Assembly (NCBI GenBank): GCA_013215295.1
Contig: JABSOZ010000017.1
Span: 62,001 to 126,000 of the forward strand
Source: Colwellia sp.
GTDB taxonomy: Bacteria > Pseudomonadota > Gammaproteobacteria > Enterobacterales > Alteromonadaceae
Direction of reading: 5' to 3'
DNA length: 64,000 nucleotides
Shown: piece by piece, positions 19,211 to 28,840 of the stretch
Layout of the letters: each line of letters starts with the position of its first letter
Position numbering within the stretch: the first letter of the stretch is position 1
The notes under the pieces: model-generated
What the model saw: the letters and a program-made list of their open reading frames with translations, nothing else
What the model was told of the DNA's origin: nothing
Databases searched by the model: none
Translations under genes and position numbers: made by a program

Positions 19211-19735
19211 TTAAAAAAAACTTTGTTCTATTTTTATAATATCATCAGGGTGAATTTCACTGGCGACATTCCCCTCAAACGTCACTTTAGCTCCATTCAC
19301 CAGCCGAGTTATTTTCCATTCAGAATTTGACGCTCTATTTGACAAGCCTCCTGCGATTGCAATGGCTTTATCCAACGTTAAACCATCTTGGTAGGGATAA
19401 CCACCAGGTCGTTTCACTTGTCCATGGATAAAAAATGGTCTATACATGGCAATAGAAACAGAAACTTGTGGGTCTACAATATAATCCCCTAACAAGCCTT
19501 TTCTTATGATGTTCTCTATTTTTTTAGTCGACAAACCAATAACTTGAATATCATCTAAAAAAGGAAAAGAAATAAGGCCAGATTTGTCAATTTTAACATC
19601 TGTCGTTAAGTCATTTTCCCCGTAAACAACAATATGTAATTTATCACCGGGCCCCAAGATATAATCAGTTGCTTCACAGCAAAAACAACTTAACATTAAA
19701 ATCAGTGAGCAAACCCAAAATCGCATATTTTTCAT
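19211..19735 (-). CDS. Polysaccharide export protein, Wza-like (Poly_export/SLBB)
   Basis: Periplasmic/outer-membrane export component. The short 174-residue protein has a signal peptide, the Poly_export domain beginning at DYILGPGDKLHIVVYG and containing DKSGLISFPFL, and one SLBB domain (FIHGQVKRPGGYPYQDGLTL). Full Wza is about twice as long with an outer-membrane helix, so this is the short form that needs a partner barrel, which the upstream gene may supply. Cysteines in the signal region (LMLSCFCCEA) make a poor lipobox; lipidation is uncertain. Confidence 0.88.
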   Translation of the reverse strand: MKNMRFWVCSLILMLSCFCCEATDYILGPGDKLHIVVYGENDLTTDVKIDKSGLISFPFLDDIQVIGLSTKKIENIIRKGLLGDYIVDPQVSVSIAMYRPFFIHGQVKRPGGYPYQDGLTLDKAIAIAGGLSNRASNSEWKITRLVNGAKVTFEGNVASEIHPDDIIKIEQSFF

Positions 19736-19741
19736 CCAATA

Positions 19742-20935
19742 TTAAATAATAACACTAAAACCTAATGATAAGCTATGACCTTGATAGTTTAGCCTCTCTA
19801 CATTAGCCTCAAGCTCTGTAAAAACGAAGCCTGCAAACAAAGTTAACCAATCATTTCGTTGATAATTAAGCTTTAACTCTGAGTGCAAGTAATTTTCTTT
19901 ATCTGTTTTACCTAGGTAAACTATTTTTTCTTGCCTGTAACCTACAGCCGCTGATATTTGAAAATAATCAGTAAATTGATGTGTAACTTGTAAGTTAGTG
20001 CTATCAACAACCCTATAACTATCTTCAATGCGGTTCGTTGTTTCATAATTTCTTTGCGTATTTATAATCACTTTATTAAAAAGTGTTGGCTGCCAATTCA
20101 AATCAACTCGCCATGTAAAGGCACTATCACTTGCAAAAGCATCATTTTCAAACGTTAACGCTTGGTAACCCACTAATGCTTCTAGCTGTGTTGCTGCAGT
20201 TGATTGCCACTTCATGCCAACTAACACAGAATATTCATTATTATTTAATGCTTTGTTATTTTTGAAATTTGCTTGAATGTAATCTAAATCTACAGCGAAA
20301 TATGTTTTTCCTGACAATAAATAATCAACACTGACTGCAACATTATTATCTGCACGGTCAAGTAACTGATTTTGTGCTCTTCGTGTTTTATAACGAAAAT
20401 CTTCTTGGCCGATCGACAGCTTTAATTTTGCCACTGAATCAATTTGGCCATATAAATATCCTATATTTGCTGCAACCGTTTTTTTGTTATCTCCTGTTGA
20501 TATCGAACTTGCGTCGCCTAAAGATAATGCTGTGCCTCGGTATTCATACTCTTCTTGTAATTTAATATCAGCAAACAGTGTTTTATTATGATCAATTTTA
20601 AAGTAGTAATTCGGCTTAAAGAGTATGTTGCTATGATCATCTTCACTAAAATCACTAAATTGATAGTGACTAATATTCGCTTCTAATTGCATTAAATGGC
20701 GAGATAATTGTGTCTGAATAAAAACGGAGGGTTCAACTTTTATAAAACCTGTACTTTCTTCATCATCATTTTTATTCAGAAAGTTGCTCATTTGACCATA
20801 TTCAGATAACAACTTTGCCGTAAATTTATTGCCACCTTCAAGCGCGAAATTAGTTTGCGCTTGAAGAGGAAAAGAGGTCAGTAAAATAAATCCAAGCGTC
20901 GCTAAAGGAATAAGTAAAAATCTAAATGTGACCAT
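19742..20935 (-). CDS. Outer-membrane beta-barrel of exopolysaccharide export locus
   Basis: A 397-residue protein with a clear signal peptide ending near PLQAQ (about residue 27), then a series of alternating polar/hydrophobic strands and a last strand LSLGFSVII, which indicates an outer-membrane barrel. Barrels of this kind (EpsL/putative beta-barrel porin 2 type) are found beside Wza- and Wzc-like genes. It is six bases upstream of the Wza-like gene and is the first gene of this three-gene unit. The role as export pore is inferred from context. Confidence 0.75.
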   Translation of the reverse strand: MVTFRFLLIPLATLGFILLTSFPLQAQTNFALEGGNKFTAKLLSEYGQMSNFLNKNDDEESTGFIKVEPSVFIQTQLSRHLMQLEANISHYQFSDFSEDDHSNILFKPNYYFKIDHNKTLFADIKLQEEYEYRGTALSLGDASSISTGDNKKTVAANIGYLYGQIDSVAKLKLSIGQEDFRYKTRRAQNQLLDRADNNVAVSVDYLLSGKTYFAVDLDYIQANFKNNKALNNNEYSVLVGMKWQSTAATQLEALVGYQALTFENDAFASDSAFTWRVDLNWQPTLFNKVIINTQRNYETTNRIEDSYRVVDSTNLQVTHQFTDYFQISAAVGYRQEKIVYLGKTDKENYLHSELKLNYQRNDWLTLFAGFVFTELEANVERLNYQGHSLSLGFSVII

Positions 20936-21111
20936 TTAAAATATAAAGCCTTACAAACAAAGTAATCGCGACTAACAATATGCCCTAAAAGTAAAGAATA
21001 TGAAACAATCCTGTTACATTTAGACATGTTTTTGTAGAATAATAAATATCAAATAATTACTTTATTGTACAGATAAGCAAACAGAAAGTGTTTACAGTTG
21101 AGCCTAAAATG

Positions 21112-21142
21112 AAAAATGCCACTATAAAAGCGGCATTTTTTT
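21112..21142 (-). terminator. Terminator of the arg operon
   Basis: AAAAATGCC (21112-21120) pairs with GGCATTTTT (21132-21140); T-runs occur on both strands. It is about 40 bases after the argA stop and can also serve the opposite strand. Confidence 0.85.
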
Positions 21143-21178
21143 CATTTCAATCAGTCAAAATAGGGAAATATATTTTAT

Positions 21179-22528
21179 CTATATGTGCTTAATATAGACT
21201 TTAGATTTTCGCTGAAAGTTATACATCTGTTTTTTACCTTCTGGTAAATCTTCCATTGAACTTTCAATGAAGCCTTGCTCACGAAACCAATGACCACTGA
21301 CCGTTGTTAACACGAATAAAGACGACAAATGTTGTTCGTTCGCTTTAACTTCAAGTGCGTTCATCAAACGCTCTCCTCTATTACCATTACGATAATCAGG
21401 ATGAATAGCCACACAAGCGACTTCTCCAGAACTCGCTTCTTTATAAGGATATAAAGCAGCACAAGCAATGATAACGTCTTCTTTTTTAAGTACGGTGAAT
21501 CGATCAATTTCAACTTCAAGCAGTTCACGAGAACGTTTCACCAAAATACCTTCTTCTTCTAAAGGCGCAATAAGCTCTAGAATACCACCAACATCATCAA
21601 TGCTTGCCGTACACACTTGCTCTTTATGATCTTTCGCGATCAAAGTGCCAGCACCATCACGGGTGAATAACTCTTGTAATAAAGCGCTATCACTCTGGTA
21701 ACTTACACAATGACAACGTTCTACTCCATTTTCACCGCTTTGGATGATCGCCCTTAATAAAGATTGACGTACATGACAATCCTTATCATCTAATAATGTT
21801 TTCACTCGGCGTACACTACAACTACGAATAAGCTCACCGAATTCATCTAATAAGCCATCATCTTCAGTAAAGGTAATTAATTTATCAGCTTTCAGCGCTA
21901 GCGCTGTTTTAGTGGCAACATCTTCAAGTGCTAGATTGAACACTTCCCCTGTTGAGGAGTACCCTATCGGTGAAAGTAAAACTATCGAGCCATAATCAAG
22001 CTGAGTATGAATACCTTCAGCGTCAATTTTTCTCACGTTACCCGTGTATTTATAATCAACACCTTCACGCACCCCTATGGGTTTAGCAATAACAAAATTC
22101 CCTGTGCTAACACGAATTTGCGAACCATGCATGGGTGAGTTAACTAACCCCATAGTAAGCAAAGCCTCGATATGAAGTCGCATTGAACCTGTTGCATCTT
22201 TAACGGCAACCAGTGTTTCAGCATCCGTTACTCTAATATTATTCTCAATATTGCGGGCAATGTTTCGCTGCTCCATGCGTTCTTCAATTTGTGGCCTAGC
22301 ACCATGGACTAAGACTAATTTAACGCCCAAACTGCGTAACAAAGCAATATCATGAATAATATTGGCAAAATTAGGGTGAAGCACCGCTTCACCACCAAAC
22401 ATCAGTACCACCGTTTTCCCACGATGCGCATTAATATACGGTGCCGCATTTCTAAACCACTTCACATAATTTTGTTCGTTATTATTCATACATTTCATTT
22501 TTAAGTTGTGACTATCTAATTGTTTCAT
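21179..22528 (-). CDS. argA: N-acetylglutamate synthase (kinase-like fold plus GNAT)
   Basis: Makes N-acetylglutamate from glutamate and acetyl-CoA, the first step of arginine synthesis. The 449 residues comprise an amino-acid-kinase-fold domain (TVVLMFGGEAVLHP near residue 40; KLVLVHGARPQIEERM) that carries arginine feedback in this family, and a C-terminal GNAT domain with CoA-binding YRNGNRGERLM. Starts at residues 11 and 14 (both ATG) are alternatives. It is the last gene of argCBFGH(A)A, 25 bases after argH(A), which itself carries a second acetyltransferase domain. Confidence 0.95.
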   Translation of the reverse strand: MKQLDSHNLKMKCMNNNEQNYVKWFRNAAPYINAHRGKTVVLMFGGEAVLHPNFANIIHDIALLRSLGVKLVLVHGARPQIEERMEQRNIARNIENNIRVTDAETLVAVKDATGSMRLHIEALLTMGLVNSPMHGSQIRVSTGNFVIAKPIGVREGVDYKYTGNVRKIDAEGIHTQLDYGSIVLLSPIGYSSTGEVFNLALEDVATKTALALKADKLITFTEDDGLLDEFGELIRSCSVRRVKTLLDDKDCHVRQSLLRAIIQSGENGVERCHCVSYQSDSALLQELFTRDGAGTLIAKDHKEQVCTASIDDVGGILELIAPLEEEGILVKRSRELLEVEIDRFTVLKKEDVIIACAALYPYKEASSGEVACVAIHPDYRNGNRGERLMNALEVKANEQHLSSLFVLTTVSGHWFREQGFIESSMEDLPEGKKQMYNFQRKSKVYIKHI

Positions 22529-22553
22529 TTCTAGAGGGTTAATTCCCTAGGTA

Positions 22554-24491
22554 TTACTTACTTTGACCAACAATGTATTCCATCGCCACTTCATCAGCTG
22601 GATCTTTATGTGGGCTGGGTTCACTATCTTCAATAATATTGTCTGCTAACGAGCTTTTATCAATCAAGTTAAACCCAAGCTGTTCAAAATATTTAGGAAT
22701 ATAGGTTAAAACAATAATTTGTTCTAATTCCATTTGATAAGCGAACTCTAACAAATATTGAATAAGTGCTTCGCCTTGACCTTGCTTTTGAGCACTCTCT
22801 TCGACTACAACTGAGCGTATTTCAGCTAAACCGGTTTGATATATATAAAGCGATGCAGTACCGACAACTTTACCTTCAAGCTCAGCGACTACAAAGTTTT
22901 GAATATCATGAATAATATTGTCACGGGTACGTGGCAATATCTCACCTTTATCAGCCCAGAAATTAGTCAACAAATATATACTATCAACATCTGACATTCT
23001 TGCTCTGCGTACCGACATCGCAGCCGCGCGCTGAGCATTTAAACGCTGTTTAACTTGTTTAAGCGCTATTTGAGTTCTTTGTTTGCCTGGCGCACCGACA
23101 ACTTGTTCATTTAAAATAGTTTCATTGCCCGACTGTGTAGTCGCCAGCGCTTTCTCTACTTGTGAACGTGACGTTCCACCGAGCGCCTCGCGTTTATTAA
23201 GCGTCGATTCAATTGACAGGTGTTGGTAAACATCTTGCTCAATTTTATCGCTGAATTCTTGTAATTGACTGATGGTTAAATCTTCTAAAGGTACACCTTT
23301 GTCGATTGCGGCTAATACCACTTCACCGACAATATGATGAGCTTCACGAAACGGAATATCTTTACCCACTAAATAGTCGGCAAGTTCAGTTGCGTTTGCA
23401 TAACCTTGTTGAGCTGCTGCAAGTGTACGTGAACGATTTACTTTCAAACCATCAGCAACTAACACCGCCATTTCCATACATTCTTGCCAAGTATCAAGCG
23501 CGTCAAACAAGCCTTCTTTGTCTTCTTGCATATCTTTATTGTACGCAAGCGCTAACGCTTTCATTGTGGTTAACATACCCGTTAATGCGCCAAATACTCG
23601 CCCAGATTTACCACGAATTAATTCACACGCGTCAGGATTTTTTTTCTGTGGCATTAATGAAGAACCAGAGCTCACCAAGTCACTCATTTCTACAAAACCC
23701 GCTTCACCTGAATTATAGAAAATCAAATCTTCAGCAAAACGTGATAAATGCATCATTGAAATACTGGCTGAGGCCAACAATTCAATCACATGATCTCTGT
23801 CAGAAACGGCGTCAAGACTGTTCATTGTTGCCGTTCTAAAACCTAAACGGCTAGCTAAAGCATTTCGGTCAATGGGATAAGCTGTACCCGCTAATGCACC
23901 TGAACCTAATGGTGAAACATCTAAACGATAAAGCGCATCTTTTAAACGTCCAATATCACGGTTAAACATTTCGACATAAGCTAAACACCAATGACCAAAC
24001 GTTATCGGTTGTGCTCTTTGTAAATGCGTATAACCCGGTAACACAGTATCTTTTTCGCGTTCAGCTAAGTTCATCATCGCTTGTTGTAAATTCACTAGCG
24101 CAAACAATAAATCTCCGCCAGTTTCTTTACACCAAAGCTTTAAATCTGTCGCCACTTGGTCATTACGACTACGGCCAGTATGGAGCTTTTTACCTAAGTC
24201 ACCCGTTTTTTCAATAAGCTGAATCTCTACCCAGCTATGAATATCTTCCGCATCAGATAACAAGATTTGCTTCGGGTTTTCTTCTACTGACGCCTTTAAT
24301 TCTTGAAGCGCTGCCGTCAAACGTAGCAACTCATCATCATCTATGACACCCACTTCATGAATAGACTGCGCCCAAGCGATTGACCCAACAATATCTTGTA
24401 CTGCCATACGGTAATCTACTGGCAACGAGTCATTAAATTTCTTAAATTGTAAACTCGCTTTTTCTTTAAATCTTCCGCCCCATAAAGCCAT
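22554..24491 (-). CDS. argH: Argininosuccinate lyase fused to a GNAT acetyltransferase, ArgH(A)
   Basis: Residues 1 to about 460 form a complete argininosuccinate lyase ([20 protein letters not shown], the signature [12 protein letters not shown]), which cleaves argininosuccinate to arginine and fumarate. After a linker, residues of about 490-640 form a GNAT domain ([15 protein letters not shown], CoA loop [18 protein letters not shown]) like the acetyltransferase part of N-acetylglutamate synthase. Such ArgH(A) fusions are known in Moritella, Vibrio and relatives. At 645 residues it is about 180 longer than plain ArgH. It is two bases after argG. Confidence 0.95.
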   Translation of the reverse strand: MALWGGRFKEKASLQFKKFNDSLPVDYRMAVQDIVGSIAWAQSIHEVGVIDDDELLRLTAALQELKASVEENPKQILLSDAEDIHSWVEIQLIEKTGDLGKKLHTGRSRNDQVATDLKLWCKETGGDLLFALVNLQQAMMNLAEREKDTVLPGYTHLQRAQPITFGHWCLAYVEMFNRDIGRLKDALYRLDVSPLGSGALAGTAYPIDRNALASRLGFRTATMNSLDAVSDRDHVIELLASASISMMHLSRFAEDLIFYNSGEAGFVEMSDLVSSGSSLMPQKKNPDACELIRGKSGRVFGALTGMLTTMKALALAYNKDMQEDKEGLFDALDTWQECMEMAVLVADGLKVNRSRTLAAAQQGYANATELADYLVGKDIPFREAHHIVGEVVLAAIDKGVPLEDLTISQLQEFSDKIEQDVYQHLSIESTLNKREALGGTSRSQVEKALATTQSGNETILNEQVVGAPGKQRTQIALKQVKQRLNAQRAAAMSVRRARMSDVDSIYLLTNFWADKGEILPRTRDNIIHDIQNFVVAELEGKVVGTASLYIYQTGLAEIRSVVVEESAQKQGQGEALIQYLLEFAYQMELEQIIVLTYIPKYFEQLGFNLIDKSSLADNIIEDSEPSPHKDPADEVAMEYIVGQSK

Positions 24492-24493
24492 TG

Positions 24494-25774
24494 TTATTCT
24501 GCCTTATCGTTTAGAGAGGCTTTTAAAGAGCCATTTTGAGAAAGCGCCGTGATACGGCTTGATAAGCTGAATAAACGGATAAAGCCTTCTGCATGTTTTT
24601 GGTCGTAAACATCATCTGCGCCAAAAGTAGCAAATGCTTCAGAATACAAACTGTTTGGAGAGCGACGTTGAATCACTTGCGCCATGCCTTTGTATAACTT
24701 AACAACAACATCACCTGTTAATTTTTCAGCGAAAGATGCCGCTGAAGCTAACTGTGCTTTAGCAAGTGGTGTAAACCAGCGACCATCATAAATAACATGT
24801 GAAAATTCAAGCCCTACTGATTCACGATATTTAAGAGATTCTTTATCAAGAATAAGCGTTTCTAATCCTTTATAAGCAGCCATTAAAATTGTGCCGCCGG
24901 GCGTTTCATAACAGCCACGAGACTTCATGCCTACTAAACGATTTTCAACAATGTCGATTCTACCCACACCATGTGCAGCACCTTTAGCATTTAAATACAT
25001 AAGCGCGTCATAAGCGCCAGCACTACCCTCCTCACTATTTCCAGAGAAATCTTTACCGTCGATAGCAACTAATTCACCTTCAAGAAAACTTAATTGTACT
25101 TTTTCAGCTTCATCAGGCGCGTCCATTGGATCGACAGTCATTGTCCAAACTTCTTTCGATGGCTCACACCATGGATCTTCTAATTCGCCACCTTCATGAG
25201 AGATATGCCATGCATTGGCATCACGGCTATAAATTTTAGTCAGTGAAGCTGAACAAGGGATATCACGTTCAGCAAGGTAATCAAGTAAATCTTCACGAGA
25301 AACCATATCCCACTCACGCCATGGTGCAATAACCGTTAACTCTGGAGCTAAGGCTGCAAAACATGATTCAAAACGTACTTGGTCGTTACCTTTACCGGTA
25401 CAACCATGACATACGGCATCGGCACCCACTTTTAAGGCCACTTCTATGTGTGCTTTAGCAATAATAGGACGTGCCATTGACGTACCTAATAAATATTGAC
25501 CTTCGTACACTGAGCCTGTTTTCAAGATAGGATAAATATATTCTTTTACGTATTCTTCTTTTAGATCAACTACGTAACATTCAGATGCACCAGAAGCGAG
25601 CGCCTTTTCTTTAACGCCTTCAAGTTCTTCGTCACCTTGTCCTACATCAGCACAAAATGCGATAACTTCACACCCTTCATAGTTTTCTTTCAACCAAGGA
25701 ATGATAGCCGAAGTATCTAATCCACCTGAATATGCTAATACTACTTTTTTAATATTCTTCTTTACTAAAGCCAT
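24494..25774 (-). CDS. argG: Argininosuccinate synthase
   Basis: Joins citrulline and aspartate using ATP. The 426-residue protein has the N-type ATP pyrophosphatase P-loop [17 protein letters not shown] (12-28), the ATP/aspartate motif [14 protein letters not shown], and the citrulline-binding segment [10 protein letters not shown]. Full length. Between argF and argH(A) on the same strand; 41 bases from argF. Confidence 0.97.
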   Translation of the reverse strand: MALVKKNIKKVVLAYSGGLDTSAIIPWLKENYEGCEVIAFCADVGQGDEELEGVKEKALASGASECYVVDLKEEYVKEYIYPILKTGSVYEGQYLLGTSMARPIIAKAHIEVALKVGADAVCHGCTGKGNDQVRFESCFAALAPELTVIAPWREWDMVSREDLLDYLAERDIPCSASLTKIYSRDANAWHISHEGGELEDPWCEPSKEVWTMTVDPMDAPDEAEKVQLSFLEGELVAIDGKDFSGNSEEGSAGAYDALMYLNAKGAAHGVGRIDIVENRLVGMKSRGCYETPGGTILMAAYKGLETLILDKESLKYRESVGLEFSHVIYDGRWFTPLAKAQLASAASFAEKLTGDVVVKLYKGMAQVIQRRSPNSLYSEAFATFGADDVYDQKHAEGFIRLFSLSSRITALSQNGSLKASLNDKAE

Positions 25775-25815
25775 TGTCTTTTCCTATTAATTCTTTAAAT
25801 TTGTTGAGTCGAACC

Positions 25816-26751
25816 TTAGTTCGCTAAAAGTGTTACTAGCACAGCATTCTGCGCCCACATTCTGTTTTCGGCTGCTTGAAAAACCACCGACATTTCGCTG
25901 TCAAAAAGCGCTGTTGTTATCTCTTCTTCTAAATGTGCTGGTTGGCAATGCATAACAATACTTGCACCACTGTTTTCCATCATTTTATGATTTACTTGGT
26001 AAGGTGCAAATTTTTCTAAAAGTGCAGCTTTTTTACTAGGATCTTCGTCACCCATTGATACCCAAGTGTCGGTATAAATAACATCTTGTTGCCCGATACT
26101 TCCAACCTCTGATGTAAGTACCAACTTACTGCCTGACTTATTTGCAAAGGCTTTTGCTTTATTGAATAACGCATCATCAGGTCCATGGCCTTCAGGACAC
26201 ACTAAGGTAAAATCAACACCTAAAATTGCCGCCATAAACATCAATGAATTAGAAACATTGTTACCGTCTCCTACATAGGCGAGTTTAACGTTTGATAAGT
26301 CGGTAAAGTGTTCTTGTAAAGTAACAAAATCAGCTAACGCTTGGCACGGATGATAAATATCACACAGCGCGTTAATCACCGGAATACTTGCGTGCTCTGC
26401 TAAACCTTCAATCGAACTGTTGTCAAAAACACGCGCAACAATTGCATCGGCATAACAAGAAAGGTTTTTAGCATAGTCACTCACTCTTTCGCGCTCACCG
26501 AGCTTACCGTTTTGTTGGCCTAAATATAGAGCATGACCGCCTAATTTGTTAATACCCATATCAAAACTAACATGCGTTCTTAATGAGGGTTTCTCAAAAA
26601 TCATCACTACAGATTTGCCAGCTAGTGCTTGGCTGTAATCTGCTGGGTGGTTCTTAATGTTTATTGCTAAGTTAATAAGATCAGTGATTTGTGCTTTAGT
26701 TAGCTGATCATCAGCTAAAAAGTTTTCTAATGTGCTTTGTACTTGTGGCAT
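25816..26751 (-). CDS. argF: Ornithine carbamoyltransferase
   Basis: Condenses carbamoyl phosphate with ornithine to give citrulline. At 311 residues it shows the carbamoyl-phosphate motif EKPSLRTHVSFD (about 53-64), the central HPCQALADF, and the ornithine-binding MHCQPAHLEEEI. These residues separate it from aspartate carbamoyltransferase. It lies 50 bases downstream of argB in the arg operon. Confidence 0.96.
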   Translation of the reverse strand: MPQVQSTLENFLADDQLTKAQITDLINLAINIKNHPADYSQALAGKSVVMIFEKPSLRTHVSFDMGINKLGGHALYLGQQNGKLGERERVSDYAKNLSCYADAIVARVFDNSSIEGLAEHASIPVINALCDIYHPCQALADFVTLQEHFTDLSNVKLAYVGDGNNVSNSLMFMAAILGVDFTLVCPEGHGPDDALFNKAKAFANKSGSKLVLTSEVGSIGQQDVIYTDTWVSMGDEDPSKKAALLEKFAPYQVNHKMMENSGASIVMHCQPAHLEEEITTALFDSEMSVVFQAAENRMWAQNAVLVTLLAN

Positions 26752-26801
26752 GGTAAGTCCTATACGAAAAAGTGGTTAAATTAAGCGTTACTTAAGTGTT
26801 G

Positions 26802-27620
26802 TTAATGAGGTTGAATGCGCGTACCGATTGCATCACCTTTTATTAAGTTGATAATTTTTTCAGGCGACTGCCAACTGGCAACCGCGATACTTCGTCGTAA
26901 CTGACTTGCCGCATGTAATGCTGCATTAACTTTAGCCGTCATGCCTCCTGCAATAACACCTTGTTGGATTAATAAATTTGCCTGTGCTTTGTTGAGTGAA
27001 ACAATATAGTCACCATTCGCATCTTTAACGCCATTAACATCGGTAAGTAGTAATAGCTCTGCATTTAGCAGTTTACAAATTGCTACAGCTGCATCGTCAG
27101 CATTCACATTGACTAACTCACCATTGGCTAATGAACCAATTGAGGAAACAATAGGTAGGAAGTTTGCGTCTAATAACGTATCGAGTAATTTACTGTTATG
27201 TGCGCTTGGTTCACCCACCATACCTAAGTTTTTATCGCTTAAACGGCAAGAAACCATGCCTCCATCGATAAGTGACAACCCAACCGCTTGCAACTTCAAA
27301 CTTGCTGCAGTTGCAACGATAGCTTTATTTACACTACCGGCTAACGCGCCTGCAATAAGTGACATTTGTTCTTTAGGTGTAACTCTTAAACCGTGCTTCT
27401 TGTCAGTGATAAAACCGGCTTGGCTGAGCACTTCATCAACCACACAGCCGCCACCATGAACTAACACCACGGGTTGATTTTTTAATGACGCTATAATTTT
27501 CAATAAATCAGCGAGAGCATCTTTTTTTTCAAGAATGGCACCACCAATTTTAATCACTAACGGTTTGTTTGATTTATTATTTACTGACTTGTTTATTGAA
27601 CTTGTTATTGACGTAGTCAT
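26802..27620 (-). CDS. argB: Acetylglutamate kinase
   Basis: Phosphorylates N-acetylglutamate. The 272-residue amino-acid-kinase-fold protein shows the phosphate loop VIKIGGAILEK (23-33), the substrate loop LVHGGGCVVDEVL and NVNADDAAVAIC. An arginine-sensing N-terminal helix like that of the cyclic-pathway enzymes is not obvious; the first 20 residues are low-complexity. Its ATG overlaps the argC stop by one base (TAATG). Confidence 0.96.
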   Translation of the reverse strand: MTTSITSSINKSVNNKSNKPLVIKIGGAILEKKDALADLLKIIASLKNQPVVLVHGGGCVVDEVLSQAGFITDKKHGLRVTPKEQMSLIAGALAGSVNKAIVATAASLKLQAVGLSLIDGGMVSCRLSDKNLGMVGEPSAHNSKLLDTLLDANFLPIVSSIGSLANGELVNVNADDAAVAICKLLNAELLLLTDVNGVKDANGDYIVSLNKAQANLLIQQGVIAGGMTAKVNAALHAASQLRRSIAVASWQSPEKIINLIKGDAIGTRIQPH

Positions 27621-28654
27621 TAGCTCTTTCCCAGCGTTACATTATTCAACAAACTATATTCACTCGATAAACCCAGAGAAATATTCGCGCATTGCACCGC
27701 TTGTGAAGCCGCACCCTTTAATAAATTGTCAATGGCACAACTCACCACAACGACCTGCTTTTCTTCATCAACTTGCCAATGCACATCGGCAAAAGGCGTG
27801 TTGGCGACATTATCGATTTTTGGCCACGCTCCGGTTAAACGAACTAACGGCTGATCTTGATAAGCGCTTACGAACGCCTCATCAATTTGCTGAGTCGTAA
27901 TGTCAGCGTTAATTTGCAAGGTTACCGTTACCATTAGCCCTCTTTTATAAGGCGCAAGATGCGGATTGAAAATAACCTGTGCATTAGCTTCTTGGCTTAT
28001 TTCGGGTTGATGTCTGTGCTGTAAAATATTGTAAGGTGTTAAGCTCACCTCATAAAAACTTGTTGCTAACGATGCTTTTCTGCCTGCGCCACTCACACCA
28101 CTAATACCATTGACAACAATCAGTGAATTTTCAATGTGATAATTATTTGATGTAATCGGTTTAAGCGACAATAAACTCGCTGTTGGATAACAACCCGGTA
28201 CAGCAACTAATTGAGTCTTCGCAATATCATCTTGCTGCCATTCGGCTAAACCATATTTTGCTTGCGCAAGCGCTGATAAGTTTTTGTGTTCAAAACCATA
28301 GAACCTTGGATAATCTTCGCTATTTTTTAAACGAAATCCGCCAGAAAGATCAAAGACTTTCACACCTTTTTCAACAAAGGCTTGCGCCCAATCGGCACTA
28401 AACTCATGAGGTGTAGCAAAGAATACTGCATCAAGTTCCTGTACTGTTTCATCAAACCAATGTTGTGAAAAACACACAAGAGGTAAATCACATACACCTA
28501 AATAACGTGGATGTAATTGCGAAAAGGTCATATCGGCCGAGCTACTGTTTTCAGAAACCAATAAGTATTCAAGGGAAATTTTGTCGTGCGCACACAACAA
28601 ACTAATAAGCTCAGCACCAACATATCCACTTGCTCCAATAACCGCGACTTTCAT
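27620..28654 (-). CDS. argC: N-acetyl-gamma-glutamyl-phosphate reductase
   Basis: Reduces N-acetylglutamyl phosphate with NADPH. The 344 residues include the Rossmann motif VIGASGYVGAELI (4-16), the catalytic Cys in VAVPGCYPTA (about 155), and HRHQPEI with the catalytic His. First gene of the leftward arg operon, with a GAGG ribosome-binding sequence, divergent from argE. Confidence 0.97.
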   Translation of the reverse strand: MKVAVIGASGYVGAELISLLCAHDKISLEYLLVSENSSSADMTFSQLHPRYLGVCDLPLVCFSQHWFDETVQELDAVFFATPHEFSADWAQAFVEKGVKVFDLSGGFRLKNSEDYPRFYGFEHKNLSALAQAKYGLAEWQQDDIAKTQLVAVPGCYPTASLLSLKPITSNNYHIENSLIVVNGISGVSGAGRKASLATSFYEVSLTPYNILQHRHQPEISQEANAQVIFNPHLAPYKRGLMVTVTLQINADITTQQIDEAFVSAYQDQPLVRLTGAWPKIDNVANTPFADVHWQVDEEKQVVVVSCAIDNLLKGAASQAVQCANISLGLSSEYSLLNNVTLGKS

Positions 28655-28719
28655 ACAACCTCATCTATTAATTTTTTAATTAGCCTAATAAAAAAGAAAA
28701 CAAATTATTTTCAATAGCC

Positions 28720-28781
28720 TTCATTTATTAGGTTATTTACACTAGAATGAGAAAGTAACACCCAATGACTCGTTATGCAAC
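28720..28781. promoter_or_regulatory. argC-argE divergent control region with candidate ARG box
   Basis: The 186-base gap between the divergent genes must hold both promoters. For argE, TTCATT (28720-28725) and TAGAAT (28743-28748) are 17 bases apart. Downstream, AATGACTCGTTATGCAAC (28764-28781) resembles the ArgR box TGAAT-N4-ATTCA with two mismatches in the core. The leftward promoter is not clear. Repression by ArgR-arginine is expected for this bipolar arrangement but is inferred. Confidence 0.4.
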
Positions 28782-28840
28782 AAATAAGCATAACTACCCA
28801 TGTGTTTTTTATTTATTAATATTTTTAATCGTGAGCACCT

